DNA of 64,000 bases from NCBI GenBank assembly GCA_030407315.1, contig JALQPE010002214.1:96136-160135 (forward strand), in the 5' to 3' direction. This DNA comes from Asparagopsis taxiformis (Eukaryota; Rhodophyta; Florideophyceae; Bonnemaisoniales; Bonnemaisoniaceae). Positions 50,880-61,970 of the stretch are shown here, one piece after another; position 1 is the first letter of the stretch; every line of letters begins with the position of its first letter. Under the pieces are notes generated by a model that saw only the letters and a program-made list of their open reading frames with translations, was not told the DNA's origin and ran no database searches. The position numbers were made by a program, and so were the translations under genes.

Positions 50880-51001
50880 CGTCTGTGTTTTCGGAAGTGG
50901 ACGCGGACGTCCAGTCTCTCTAGTACGGGTCCTAGTCGGCCCCGAGATTTACTAGAACAAATGAACGTCCGCGTCCGAAAAAAAATAAAAATTTTTTGGA
51001 T
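50880..51001. repeat. GGACGTCC-family repeat, second location
   Basis: The first 45 bases match 13890-13935; it leads directly into the 43-bp tandem array. Confidence 0.5.
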
Positions 51002-51320
51002 GCGGACGTCCACTTTCTCTAGTACATATGGCGGAATACTAGGGCCCGACATCCACTTTCTCTAGTACATATGGCGGAATACTAGGACCCGACATCCACT
51101 TTCTCTAGTACATATGGCGGAATACTAGGACCCGACATCCACTTTCTCTAGTACGTTTGGCGGAATACTAGGACCCGACATCCACTTTCTCTAGTACGTT
51201 TGGCGGAATACTAGGACCCGACATCCACTTTCTCTAGTACGTTTGGCGGAATACTAGGACCCGACATCCACTTTCTCTAGTACGTTTGGCGGAATACTAG
51301 GACCCGACATCCAGTATACA
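51002..51320. repeat. 43-bp tandem array (7 units plus partial)
   Basis: Unit starts at 51002 (divergent), 51045, 51088, 51131, 51174, 51217, 51260 and 51303 (partial). Early units carry TACATATGG and later ones TACGTTTGG. Each holds CCCGACATCC and GGAATACTAGGA. Units are contiguous with no spacers, so this is a satellite. Confidence 0.9.
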
Positions 51321-51437
51321 ATATATCAGCGAAAACCGGGAGGGAAGAAATTACAGCGGATGGTAAATTCAGGGCCCATATCGGACCGTATTTTATTCTC
51401 TCATTTACGAAACTGCTCGTATACAATACGTCTCTCT

Positions 51438-51627
51438 AGAATAGGAAATACATATCTGGTCAGAATAGGAAATAAATACCCGGTTAGAATAGGAAATACG
51501 TATCCAGCCAGAATACGGAATACGTATCCAGCCAGAATACGAAATACGTATCCAGCCAGAATACGGAATATGTATCCAGCCAGAATATGAAATACGTATC
51601 CAGCCGGAATACAAAATACCTGTCAGC
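51438..51627. repeat. 24-bp tandem minisatellite (8 units)
   Basis: Units of the type AGAATACG(G/A)AATACGTA then TCCAGCC, from 51438 every 24 bases, with divergence at both ends. The period is a multiple of three, so the open frames through it repeat an 8-residue unit. No evidence that it is translated. Confidence 0.85.
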
Positions 51628-51779
51628 ATATCGTCGATCACCCATTCCCTCACTATCGCGTTCTCCCTACCATCCGAACGCCATGCACCACCATCCGCAC
51701 ATACTTCAAGAACCCTCACGACCTTGATTACAAAAAATCCGCTCCTTCCCAATTCCATCCCGCTTTCCTCGACACCACC

Positions 51780-52966
51780 CCAGCGCATTAAATCATCAAG
51801 ACATCAAACACGAACATGGTCAGCAAAATCTTACACCACTTGAAACCCACTCTCACTTCTATCGTATGCCCCAAAATATACACATACCAGAAACACCTCA
51901 CAGCTTCATTCCCCATCTTCCTACATCCCTTCTTCACTCTCCTTCAGTCCTGCCGTTCCTGCTTCACCACTCCTGCATCACATACAAAACATCAACCCCA
52001 ACAGTCAGATTCAAAAGCAACGCTTACCACGACAGATATCCTAGAAACTTCCTTACTTACCTCTCATCCATCCTACACACAATACAAACCATGATCCAAA
52101 AACCTTGCAATGAATAATCAAAGTCAGCAGTCCATATCTTTGCAAAACAAGTCTTGGTGCTCAGTGAAACTTACCTTCTGTGATCAACATTCCTGCACCA
52201 TCTACACAACATCGGAATCAACCACAACAGTCAGACCCAAAACCAACCTTCCCTCGCTGCTTACTTTCAAAACTCGCACACTTACCTTCGCTCCACACAA
52301 TACACACCATGACTCAATAGGCTTCCAATGAAAAATATCGCATCAACGGAAATAGTCAGACTCAAAACCAACCTTCCCTCGCTGCTTACTTTCAAAACTC
52401 GCACACTTACCTTACCTGTTCCACCCTGCACACAATAAAAACCATAAATCACGTAATCGTGTAGCCAAGAAAAGTAGTCAGCATTCCGCATCTTCGCACA
52501 ACCGGTCTGGGCGCCGAATGTGACTTACCTTCCGTCATCACTATTCCTCCATCACCTACGCAACATCGGATTCAATCGCAACAGTCAGATTGAAAACCAA
52601 CGTTTCCCTCGCTACATACCCTGAGAACTCGCAAATGTACCTCTCATCCATCCTACACACAATACAAACCATGATCCAAAAACCTTGCAATGAATAATAA
52701 TCAAAGTCAGCAGTCCATATCTTTGCAAAACAAGTCTTGGTGCTCAGTGAAACTTACCTTCCGTCATCAACATTCCTGCATCATCTACACAACATTGGAA
52801 TCAACCACAACAGTCAGACTCAAAACCAACCTTCCCTCGCACCATACTTTCAAAACTTCACGTACCTCTCTTCCATCCTCCGCTTAATACACACCATGAG
52901 TCAACATGCTTCCAAGGAAAAATATCGCATAAACGGAAATAGTCAGACTCAAACTCCACGCTTCCC
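51780..52966. repeat. region of duplicated 580-bp segments
   Basis: Starting at 52091 and 52671 the same 85-base stretch recurs (ATGATCCAAAAACC, then AAAACAAGTCTTGG). AAAAATATCGCAT...GGAAATAGTCAGACTCAAA recurs near 52327 and 52920. Shorter repeats (CTTTCAAAACTCGCACA) lie at about 52264 and 52388. ORFs here are repeats of each other and not convincing genes. Confidence 0.6.
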
Positions 52967-53090
52967 TTTGACCGCCTTTGCTTTGTTTAGTGTAAAGGAT
53001 GGAACGAAGGTACGTGCGCGAATCTTCATCAAGATTCGCGCACGTAACTTCATTCCATCCTTTACACTAAACAAAGCAAAGGCGGTCAAA
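52967..53090. repeat. near-perfect hairpin, 60-bp arms, 4-base loop
   Basis: Left arm 52967-53026, loop CATC 53027-53030, right arm 53031-53090. Only two mismatched positions in 60. A transcript would form a long double-stranded stem. Could be a foldback/MITE remnant or a small-RNA precursor. No target duplication is recognisable. Confidence 0.9.
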
Positions 53091-53673
53091 GAATCTCAGT
53101 CGGTGATGAGGGCGGAGTGGAGCCTGCGGCGTCGACCGGACAGCTTTCAGCGTCCGCTTAAGTCTTGCTGTGCATACTCGAAATCATCGCCGGCAGTGAG
53201 ATTGAGTATGGCCCAAGCCATGGTCTCTGATTCCCCGAACAATGAGATCCGGATCGAGGACAACGAATATAAACATATAATCATATATATGAGAATCCAT
53301 TTGCTTTCCTTACATGATCCGTGGCATATCCGCTGTAAAGCACATTCAAATTCCACGAAGTTCAGAAATAAAAAAGTTTATTATTACAAATGAATTAATT
53401 GAAAATTCATCTCCCAGGGCAGTCGTTCGTCCTTCCATGCACACGTTGCCAGCACGCAATGTGATGTAACAGTTGGAAATGATTGAACTCTCGGTTAAAT
53501 TCCACCGTTGGGATGTCAGCTGGAGTGAGCACAAAACTACTACCCACAAAACTACGAACGAACACGTTACATTCCAAGTCTCGAAAGCACCACAAAAATA
53601 AAATTGGTCGCATCTGGACGGCACAGTCTCCCCTGTTCAGCTCGCAATCCTCCCTTTTGCGTCAAAACTCGAC
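53091..53673. other. no gene seen
   Basis: AT-rich in the middle (about 53270-53400). Only short frames on both strands. Confidence 0.4.
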
Positions 53674-54239
53674 ATGGAATGCAAGTATGAAGGGTGCTTC
53701 TACTACTGCGTAGATGCTTATGCGCTCGCGCTGCATGAGCGAACGTGTCGCTACCGTTTCAACCCTCTACCCAACATTTCAACAACGCTCGTGTCCCTGC
53801 CGTCACCCATGAGCCTGCTCGAAACGGCGACCATGATTCCCCGCAACCCAGCTCCCCAGACCCAGAATCTGGTCGTGCTTCCTCCAGCGACTCACCCTGT
53901 GACGCTCCACTGCCACCAGCCTCAACACCCTCCCGCGCAGACCTCCTCGTGCAATCCCTCGCCGCCAGTCTCACAACCCTCGAGTACAAGGCCGGCGCTG
54001 GCCGCGTGAGCGAAGTCATCACCATCCTACAAGACCCCGCATTCTCCCTAGAAAAGTTCAACAGCACCGTTCGCACCGTAGAAGAATGTCGCCACGTTAC
54101 CGCTTCCATGGTCGAAACACATTTCCGCACCGAAGGTTACAAGAGCCACATCGTTCCAGACAAAACTGGTAAGTACTCGGCACAGCTGTACCTCCGCGAC
54201 CCAGTCGACATGCTCCGCAGGCAGTTAGCACTGCACTAG
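53674..54239 (+). pseudogene. C2HC-finger protein fragment (possible transposase N-terminus)
   Basis: Starts with ATG at 53674 and a C-x4-C-x12-H-x3-C finger (CKYEGC...LHERTC, residues 3-25), then a Pro/Ser/Thr-rich linker. A one-base shift between about 53745 and 53800 moves to the frame that ends at 54239. That frame carries RVSEVITILQDPAF, VEECRHVTASMVE and LYLRDPVDMLRRQLALH. A finger, a disordered linker and an RDPV(D/E)-type ending resemble, from memory, the N-terminal part of KDZ/Plavaka-like transposase proteins, but the similarity is weak. The protein stops abruptly. It might equally be a host zinc-finger gene. Confidence 0.4.
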
Positions 54240-55366
54240 GAGGGCATGAAGGTTCCAGAACAGTAAAAATAGTGTTTCAGAACAGTATTTCTAGTGTTCT
54301 TCAGAAGAAACAGTACCAACATCGTCTCAGGACAGTGTGCAGTGCGCCATGAACAGTGAATGTACTATTCTTCCTCGAAATACACAGATTTGAGAGCGGT
54401 GTATATTGTTCTGGAGATTCGAATGTACTGCTCTACGAAAGAACAGTAAATAGTGTCCTGAAAAACGGTGAAAACAGTATTCATTGAACACAGAACGGTA
54501 AATGTGGTAACCGAGATGGTGAACTGCTCTCATACGGAACATTGTAAACTGTTCCAAAGATTTAAATCAGTGTTGTTTCGGGTCAATGTTACTACGAATT
54601 GATCTGTTTAAACCGAACTCGGTCTAAAGCACGAACTGAAATTTCCGGATAAAGTTCTGGTCACTGGCGTGGCAACCAGAGGAGAGTAGTCGAAGAGATA
54701 GTAGATTCGATTGTAGAGGCAAAGAAGAGGGCGGACAGCGAAGGAGGAACTGGGCTTAGCGGTGCGAAGGTGTAAGATATGGGGTAGAAGACAGTAGAGG
54801 AGGTAAAGCAGTGCTGAAGATTTGAGTATCACATGGCCAAGAACAAACATGACCCCTTTTAATCGATCTCAGTTTCCTTTATTACCGGGACACAGCGGCA
54901 TGGTGGGATACTCATTGTAGATGTGGCGCTTCGCCAGTGAGAGTGTACCAAAGTTAGATGCGATGATGCAGAAGAGCTAAATCTGGAAACGGTGCGCTGA
55001 AATGCCAACTGTGAAAAACGCCGAATGGTTGTCCGACTGGGCAGTTGATAAGTATCATTCATGGGCGTGAGGTGCTTCTGTTGGAACAGATCACAGGCAG
55101 CGCTTGCTGTCGTTGTAATATTGCGCACAGGATTGGTACTACCACCTGCAGTACAAATCGCAGCGTCGATTGATCTCTCGTACATGCCATTCCTCGCTCC
55201 ACATGTCCTAGGACAGAACCATGCTATTGCATAAGAAATGGAGAATAAGAGGAACTAATCCGTCTCTCCATTCCCCACCTACCCTCCTCCCTCGTCTGTC
55301 CCAACATGGCAGCCGCAGTTGTCTCGTCCTGCACCCGCGCCCAAGCTCGCCCCACCCGAACCGCCC
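54240..55366. other. degenerate GAACAGT repeats, then no gene
   Basis: From 54250 to 54560 the motif GAACAGTA/GAACAGTG and its complement recur many times. 54560-55366 has only short frames. An ATG at 55306 opens a 72-codon Ser/Ala-rich frame that overlaps the better candidate at 55367. Confidence 0.4.
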
Positions 55367-55700
55367 ATGACTTACATTCGAATTCAGCTTCGTCTGCAAG
55401 CTCTATCCGGTCCTCAACTGCGCCCCGCACCCACGACCTACTCGGCAGCCTGGGAGCGCCCCTTCGCACCGACCAGCGCCCCGATGATACTTTGCAATCG
55501 CCTGGGTTTCTCTCCGATTTGTAAGCAGCGCCTACGTTCTCATGTGCGACCTTGTGTGGTTCGCAGATGATGACTTGATGGACGAAGAGCTTGCTATAAT
55601 TAACGACATTTGGACCACATATTCAGAGAGGCACAATTGCTTGGCTGGAGTGTTCCGGTACTGCTTTCCGCCACCTCTGGTGAGAACCACGAAATCATAG
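55367..55700 (+). CDS. candidate spliced gene fragment (46-nt intron)
   Basis: Exon 1 from ATG 55367 to 55520, intron GTAAGC...CGCAG at 55521-55566, then exon 2. Splicing joins the frame as ...GFSPIYDDDLMDEELAIIN and stays open to the TAG at 55698-55700. A possible second donor GTGAGA and CTACTAAAC branch-like sequence follow at 55681-55722. The overlapping frame 55610-55888 also has natural composition, so a frameshift or another intron is likely. Product unknown. Confidence 0.35.
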
Positions 55701-56260
55701 AGCTACTAAACAGCACATGCAGCCTGATGTTTCTGGAAGCATGCGTGAGGGTCAGCTTAATTTGTGGATCAGATGAGGTGAATGCTGTGGAGACGGCATT
55801 GGAATTCTCGAAAGCCATCGACAAGTTGCGATGCATACGCGAAGTTTCCGAAAACGAAACAAATCGTGTCTACACGGCAGATGATTGATGATTTTGCCAG
55901 GCATCACAAATACGGATTACTTCTTAATGCGTCTACATGAAACGTTGAACGCAGTCAGCTACGATTATATGACGATGAATTCAACCATGCACCCCACCGC
56001 AACAATGACACTATCCGAATAAGCGGTTTCTATAGACCAAGAGCTGGAGGGATTGATATTCGCAGCACGAATTACTAGCAGGCCGGAGACGTCTCGCTAC
56101 GAAATGAAGACTGGCAAGACGGTGGTAGGCAAGTAATACGTGACGTATACGGCGGTGATGGGTGGCAGTGAATTGCGCTGCACGATAAAAAGTCAATTCT
56201 CAAGCGGAGGAGCGCAGAAGCTACCGCATACTGGAAACGAGGTCAGCGGCTAGTGTTCCT
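55701..56260 (+). other. possible continuation of the fragment gene, mostly non-coding
   Basis: The first 190 bases are open in the frame ENHEIIELLN...SENETNRVYTADD (ending 55888), plausible protein but without a start. The rest holds only short frames. Confidence 0.3.
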
Positions 56261-56718
56261 TTGCATGAAAGCGCCGAACAAGATGAAGATTGTAAAGAAG
56301 TAATCAATTCATTTCTGTCGGGCGAGTGTGGACAAGAGGCGGCGAGATGGGCTCTTGACCGAATTGTTGAGGGACAGATTAAGGTGAGCGAGAACTCATC
56401 TTGCAGTATCAAGCATTGCGTTGAAACATATGCAGACGGTCCGGGAGTTTTGCGCATTGATCGTTGCATCTCTGCTTTGACAATACAGGAGCGTCTAGTG
56501 CTGTATCACAGCGGGAAAACGTTGGATGTCTAGTGCTTCACGAGGACCTTGAAGCCCAGATAGTGGAAATGCGAAACGGGCGATACTTGATCACGCAGAA
56601 GGAGACGGGAGTAGAGTTGGACTCGTCCGGTTGGAAGCAGTGTGCGCTGAAGTACGTAATGCAGCTGGCAAAGCCGCATGAAGTTATAGAAAAATTGATG
56701 AAATTGTTCACATGCTGA
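56261..56718 (+). pseudogene. hypothetical protein remnant, two frames
   Basis: The first frame (56261-56533, no ATG at its start) has an acidic helix-like start (ESAEQDEDCKEVINSFL). The second (56464-56718) contains LVLHEDLEAQIVEMRNGRYL and ends KLMKLFTC. Their composition and adjacency suggest one gene with a one-base shift near 56490. No family recognised. It faces the NB-ARC remnant tail to tail, about 180 bp apart. Confidence 0.4.
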
Positions 56719-56895
56719 ACAGTATATTATTGGCTGTATCCCGATGCGATAGAAATGTCAAACTCTCAACCCAGAACGAATGAAAAAACCATTTGAGCAC
56801 ACGTCCTGTGTGACCAACGTAAATGCGAAAGGAATCAGAGATTTATCGAATGAGGCATTGAATCAAGCGGTGCAGATGCGCATCACAAACTAGAA

Positions 56896-57943
56896 CTATG
56901 TTTGCTTTTGTACAATGCAAAATGAGTGAAACATGTCTTGCACTGTGAGGTGATCAGCGAGCTTTTCTGGCGCTTTCGTCGACTCCCATCCATCCTCGAC
57001 AAATTTTATGCTCGTCTCCAAGATAGATGTCATGCCTAGATGTTTTTCTACACCCTCTGCCCCTGCAGGAGACCGGGTCCTCGATGCCAGTCCCCCCCAA
57101 TACCGACCGATCGCACTCTGATCACATTGATCTACGCTAGGGTACATAAGCTGCCTGACGGTAGATCCAGCCATTCTCAATGGGAGCGGAAGTCCTTGGC
57201 ATATTTCCAGAACGTGGTCCAGGGCGCTCTCGGTTCTAATCGGAGAGTAAAGAAACATCTGACATCTCCAAGGCTGCGTAGTGACAAAATATTCGAAGCT
57301 TCTTTCAGCGTCAGAGTTTCCAGGGTCGATCTCTGCACAAAGGTTGTGACTAAATACATCGGAAAACAACTCTGCTGCTTGTGGATGTCAGAATCTTCAA
57401 TGATGTACAGTTGTTCCCTTGCACGGCTTGACACGTAGCACAGGCCAATCTGTACTCATCTGCATTGACATCGCTAACGTCATCGAATAGAAGCAGGAAG
57501 TGCTTCATGGACAAAGGATGGTTGATCATCATGCAGTGCGTATCTTCTGAAGCAGCGAGCTACTTGAAATCTGCTACAAAATCTGGACATGCGGATTTGA
57601 CAAGCAACTCGAGTTGGCGGATGAAGGAGGAGAGTGTTATGTCATGACCAAGTCTGAAAAACCACAAGCCATCGCGGTATTTGTCGCTGATCTCCTCGTC
57701 ATTACCGAGAGCACAGAGGATAGTAGTCTTCCCTGCGCCACCAATACCAACAAGCACGACGGAATTAACGCCTGGGTCTTCAGACAGAAGGGCGTACTTC
57801 ACAGCGCTTTCTGGAGTCGTGGAGGATGGCGATAAATCCAGTACCGGGGGCAGAATGATTGGAACGTAGAAAGGTCTCCTGAGGAATTGCGGCTGGGGGA
57901 TGAGACGTGCAGATGGATCTGATGAATTTGGAGGGGGGAACAT
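56896..57943 (-). pseudogene. NB-ARC (NLR-type) ATPase remnant
   Basis: A broken nucleotide-binding domain of the NB-ARC family, the switch module of NLR-type immune or signalling proteins. P-loop GIGGAGKTT at 57722-57748; kinase-2 LLLFDDV at 57476-57496 in a second frame, after a stop near 57560; RNBS-B-like ILTSTSSRVV near 57370; GLPL at 57184-57195 in a third frame. The order and spacing are correct for NB-ARC, so the identification is good. It ends at a stop (56896) soon after the ARC region, with no visible repeat domain. The N-terminal part (57943-57800) is Pro/Ser-rich. Frameshifts make it a likely pseudogene, unless tiny introns or sequence errors explain them. Confidence 0.7.
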
Positions 57944-58700
57944 GGAGACGTGGAGGATGTCAGAGTTGCAGACGAGATGGCTGATGCGCTGGAATGGGCG
58001 GCGGATGCGATGGTTCGGTGAGACGTCGGTTGATTTGCGCGTTTAAAACGAAAAGTTGGGTTAGGTGAGCTTAGATTGGAGCGGTTTGATGGCGGAGCAA
58101 AGCGCAATTGCCCATTATGGACGAGAGAATGTTGTTTCCTGTGGAGAAGACCGGGAGACTAACAGGACGGTAAGACCAAAAGCTGTGGATGTCGCATGAG
58201 CGGGTTGCCATCGACAAGACGGCGTGTGACGACCTATTCAGGCTGATTTTGGGCGTCTTGTATGTCTGAAAATTGTAAGCTAATACAAGACAGCCTGTCA
58301 TACGCACTGTCGTCGAGACCAGGATATGATCAGATACATAGTAAACTTGGACGGAAGCCGACCAGAGTTCTAAAGCAACATGGGACTTCCACTCACGCAT
58401 TCAACGAGGCATAATTCTATATCCGGGAATGGCAGGAAACCAATCAGAGGAACTCGTCCAATCACTCGCTTCCGATATTTTCGATTTCCTTTTCGTCTCT
58501 ATCACATGTTGTCCACCTAGATTACACTGTTTTCCCGGCCACAAATTAGTAGTCGCCGTACTTGCGAGAAATATGATGACAAGTACAGCTCTCAAAGTGG
58601 GCAAGGCACCTATGGGTTTATGCTTCAGCGTCTTTGCGTCTAGTAATGTATCTCTGGCGCAGTGCGGCTGTAGTGTACGCGATTCAAATGGAGATCCCAA
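57944..58700. other. no confident gene
   Basis: Upstream of the NB-ARC remnant; may contain its promoter or first exon. Short frames only. Confidence 0.4.
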
Positions 58701-59260
58701 ATTGGGGTGTACTGAAGGTCGTGCAGGCGATGAACACACGTGTAGCCAGGACACATTATGCTACACGTGTTATGGTCAGCGTTTGCACGAGTGTATTTGT
58801 GCAGATGGCTTGTGGGTGGTCGTGAACCGGTGACGAAGTCGACACGTGCGTAGCTGCGCAAATAGCTCGTCGGTGGTCGTGAAACCGGTGACAAGGTCGA
58901 CAGCTGTCCCTCTCTGAAGCCGGGTTGAGCCAGAATTCACTAGACGCGTTCCCACCTTTGCTAGTTGCCGGGTCGAGATGGATAAGATTCCAGGGTTACC
59001 TTTCGTCCTCGGTCGTGCGAGTAGTGACAACATCGACACGTGTGTAGCTGTGCAAATGGCTTGTCGGTGGTAGTGAAACCGGTGACGAGGTTCACACGTG
59101 TGTGGGCGTGCAGCTGGCTCCAGGGTAGTTGTGAAGCCGGTGACGAGGTGCACACGTGTGTAGCTGTGAGAATGGCTTGTCGGTGGTCGTGAAACTGGTG
59201 ACGATGTCGAAATGTGTGTAGTTCGTGCGCAGTCGTGAAGCCGGTGAGCGCCATGTGTTG
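58700..59260. repeat. degenerate tandem repeats with GAAACCGGTGAC motif
   Basis: One divergent copy of the 125-bp unit (about 58705-58790), then 50-60 bp repeats with GTCGTGAAACCGGTGAC and ACACGTGTGTAGCTG (for example near 58826, 58879, 59073, 59127 and 59187). Confidence 0.7.
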
Positions 59261-59814
59261 GTTGCAGTACATGGGCGCATTAGTGGCTGTATCAGTTGGT
59301 GGTATCTGAGTCAGGGAGAATGCAGGATGGAATTCTGATGCTGGACAGGTAGAACACACAGATCTCACAATTATTTCAAGCTCCTGAATTGTGCTGTCGG
59401 GGCTGACGGATATGAGACCTGTGCTAAGTGTGTCAATACCAAGATCAGAGTCCGGATTTCTCCCCTAGGTAATGGCTGTTCCCGGTGCTATGCTATTTTA
59501 CGTCTCAAATAACCAAATATGCGATGCAGAACTGCATCGGAATCATGGACACGAGCAGTTCCACTGTAAAAACCATGGTAGAAGACACATGTTCGCTCCA
59601 TGTGTTGAAGACTGACATGGAAGTGAGAAACTTTTCCAACCAGTGTGGACTACACGGGACTGCAAGAACCTTCGTCCAGAACTGAGGAAGTAATGCTGTA
59701 TTCATATACGCTGTGTGTCATAAGTGATTGGGCATCTTGAAAGGCATTCACAGAGTCTACAAAGTAGATGAGTACAGCGCGCTAGAAAAGGATCCCGCAG
59801 AGCAGAGGGAGTTT
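59261..59814. other. no gene seen
   Basis: Unique-looking sequence between two repeat arrays; only short frames. Confidence 0.4.
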
Positions 59815-60200
59815 CTTCCATGAGCAAATGCCAAGACAAGCCATGTCACTGGTTGTGCAACCTGTGCTGGGTGCAACCCTAAATGACAATTTGCTCCGAA
59901 ATTTCGGCTCGTACCAAGCATAGCTTCTCCTGGTGGGTCCAAAAGCCATGACGAACCATGTCACTGGTTGTGCGACCAGTGATGAGTGTAACCGTAAATG
60001 AAATTTGGTCTGAAATTGGTGTTGCAAGGGTGGGAGGTACTCCTTTTGGTTCCGAAAGCCATGACGATCCATGTCACTGGTTGTGCGACTAGTGCTGTGT
60101 GTAACCCTAAATGAAAATTTGCTGCGAAATTTTGGCTGGTAGCATGGCCTCTCCTGTTTGATCCAATAGCCATTGTAAGCCATGTTACTGGTTTTGCAAC
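59815..60200. repeat. 113-bp tandem array (3-4 units)
   Basis: CCATGTCACTGGTTGTGC recurs at 59841 and, with small variations, near 59956, 60069 and 60180 (111-115 bp apart). Units have CCTAAATGA and CGAAATTT segments. Confidence 0.8.
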
Positions 60201-60437
60201 ACACCCGACAGATACCGAGTTGGCCGCGACACGGTGCATGGCAAACAATATCAATAATTTCAATTTCACCAAACATCATCTGTGTTTGCATTGCTGCCAT
60301 CGCCCGCGCAGCTGAGCTGAGCCATGCCGTGCCGACTGGTTGGGTGAACCGAAACAATTGATACGGTACAGAGCAGCGCCAAGTCGAGCCCCAATCCGTC
60401 CGTTGATTTCGATCCAACTTTTCCCCATTGTGAACCA

Positions 60438-61190
60438 GAGGTCGTGCGGCCGATGACTACACGTGTAGCAAGGACACATTATGATACACGTGTTATGGTC
60501 AGCGGTAGTGAAACCAGTGACATGGATGGTCTCACTGAGGAACCAAAATGTGGTGTGCGCCAGAGGTCGTGCAGCCGATGACCACACGTGTAGCCTGGAT
60601 ACATTATGATACACGTGTTATGGTCAGCGGTAGTGAAACCAGTGACATGGATGGTCTCACTGAACACAGAAATGGGGCGGTGTGTACCGGAGGTCGTGCG
60701 GCCGATGACTACACGTGTAGCAGGCATATATGATACACGTGTTATGGTCAGCGGTAGTGAAACCAGTGACATGGATGGTCCACTGAACACCAGAAATGGG
60801 GCGGTGTGTACCGGAGGTCGTGCGGCCGATGACTACACGTGTAGCAAGGACATATTATGATACACGTGTTATGGTCAGCGGGTTGGAAACCAGTGACACG
60901 ATTGGCTCACTGAGGAACAAAATGTGGGTGTGCGCCAGAGGTCGTGCGGCCGATGACCACACGTGTAGCAAGGACACATCATGGTACACGTGTTATGGTC
61001 AGCGGTAGTGAAACCAGTGACACGAATGGCTCACTGATCAGCTAGAGGAGGGGGGTGTACCGAAGGTCGTGTGGTCGATGACCACAAGTCTAGCCTGGAT
61101 ACATTACACTACACGTGTTCTGGTCAGCGGTAGTGAAACCAGTGACACAAACGCACTCATTGACTGTACAATGTGGTCTGGAACACTTAT
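60438..61190. repeat. 125-bp tandem array (6 units)
   Basis: Units start at 60438, 60563, 60690, 60814, 60938 and 61062 (124-127 bp). Each has GAGGTCGTGCGGCCGATGAC, ACACGTGTAGC, ATACACGTGTTATGGTCAGC and GAAACCAGTGACA. ORFs through it are repeat readings, not genes. Confidence 0.9.
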
Positions 61191-61544
61191 GAGGGGTAGC
61201 GAAATCACAGTGACGAGTATGTTCACAACGTTATTGAAACGTGAGTCCTAGAAGCAGTGATATCGTTGACCCCACCAATGCTAATGGAAATGTTGACTGT
61301 TTTGTTTTCGTCCGTGGCAGAGAAGCAAGTGAAACGCACATGCACGATACTGTCATCGTTGTATCAACGACGGTCCTGACTCTGCGGATAGGTAACATAT
61401 CTCAATTGCACCGTAACCTCCGGTGTGCTTAATGGGCCATTTTTATCTCTAGATAGGTGATAAATAAAAGTACACGGGGATCTCAAATCTCGCTTAGTTC
61501 TATTTCCGAGGTCAACGGATTCGTACTCTGCTCTTCGCAATTCA
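61191..61544. other. no gene seen
   Basis: Short frames only, between the tandem array and a hypothetical ORF. Confidence 0.4.
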
Positions 61545-61970
61545 TTGTACCACTGGTCGTGTGGTATCGTGGTATTCATCTCATTCGTTGGCAACCAGCC
61601 TGGAAATGGTTCGGCGCAGACTTATACGTTCTGGACCGCATTGCAGGCTGCGGAAAAATCGATTAGATCTTGGACAACTCCTGGAAACGCAACTGCAATA
61701 GCATGTGTTTCCACCTACGAGGGAAGTCTTCCCAGCCGGGCTAGCTTTACAGACAGTGTTCTGGATAAAGATGCTGATGCTGTAATCGACAGGATACTCA
61801 GCAACCCCGATGAGGAAGACGAGTCTGATACCGAAAACGGCGAGGAATACTCTTTCCACTTTACATGGCAATCTTTGATAGCTGTTATGTCCGTGACTGG
61901 ATCAGTGCGTTTTTCAGTCGATCAGAACACATTTTTTGTTACCTGTGTGAACTGCCTCATTCTTCCGTGA
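61545..61970 (+). CDS. hypothetical acidic protein fragment
   Basis: 141 codons starting at ATG 61545. The middle (DKDADAVIDRILSNPDEEDE) is acidic and looks like real protein; the start and end are hydrophobic and less convincing. It may be an exon. No family recognised. Confidence 0.3.
   Translation: MYHWSCGIVVFISFVGNQPGNGSAQTYTFWTALQAAEKSIRSWTTPGNATAIACVSTYEGSLPSRASFTDSVLDKDADAVIDRILSNPDEEDESDTENGEEYSFHFTWQSLIAVMSVTGSVRFSVDQNTFFVTCVNCLILP

Noticed and set aside
51002..51320. CRISPR-like repeat array
   Set aside because: Units are contiguous with no unique spacers; eukaryotic context; a satellite.
58776..61008. Repeated small ORFs in the 58-61 kb arrays
   Set aside because: Periodic translations of tandem repeats, frames not maintained between units.
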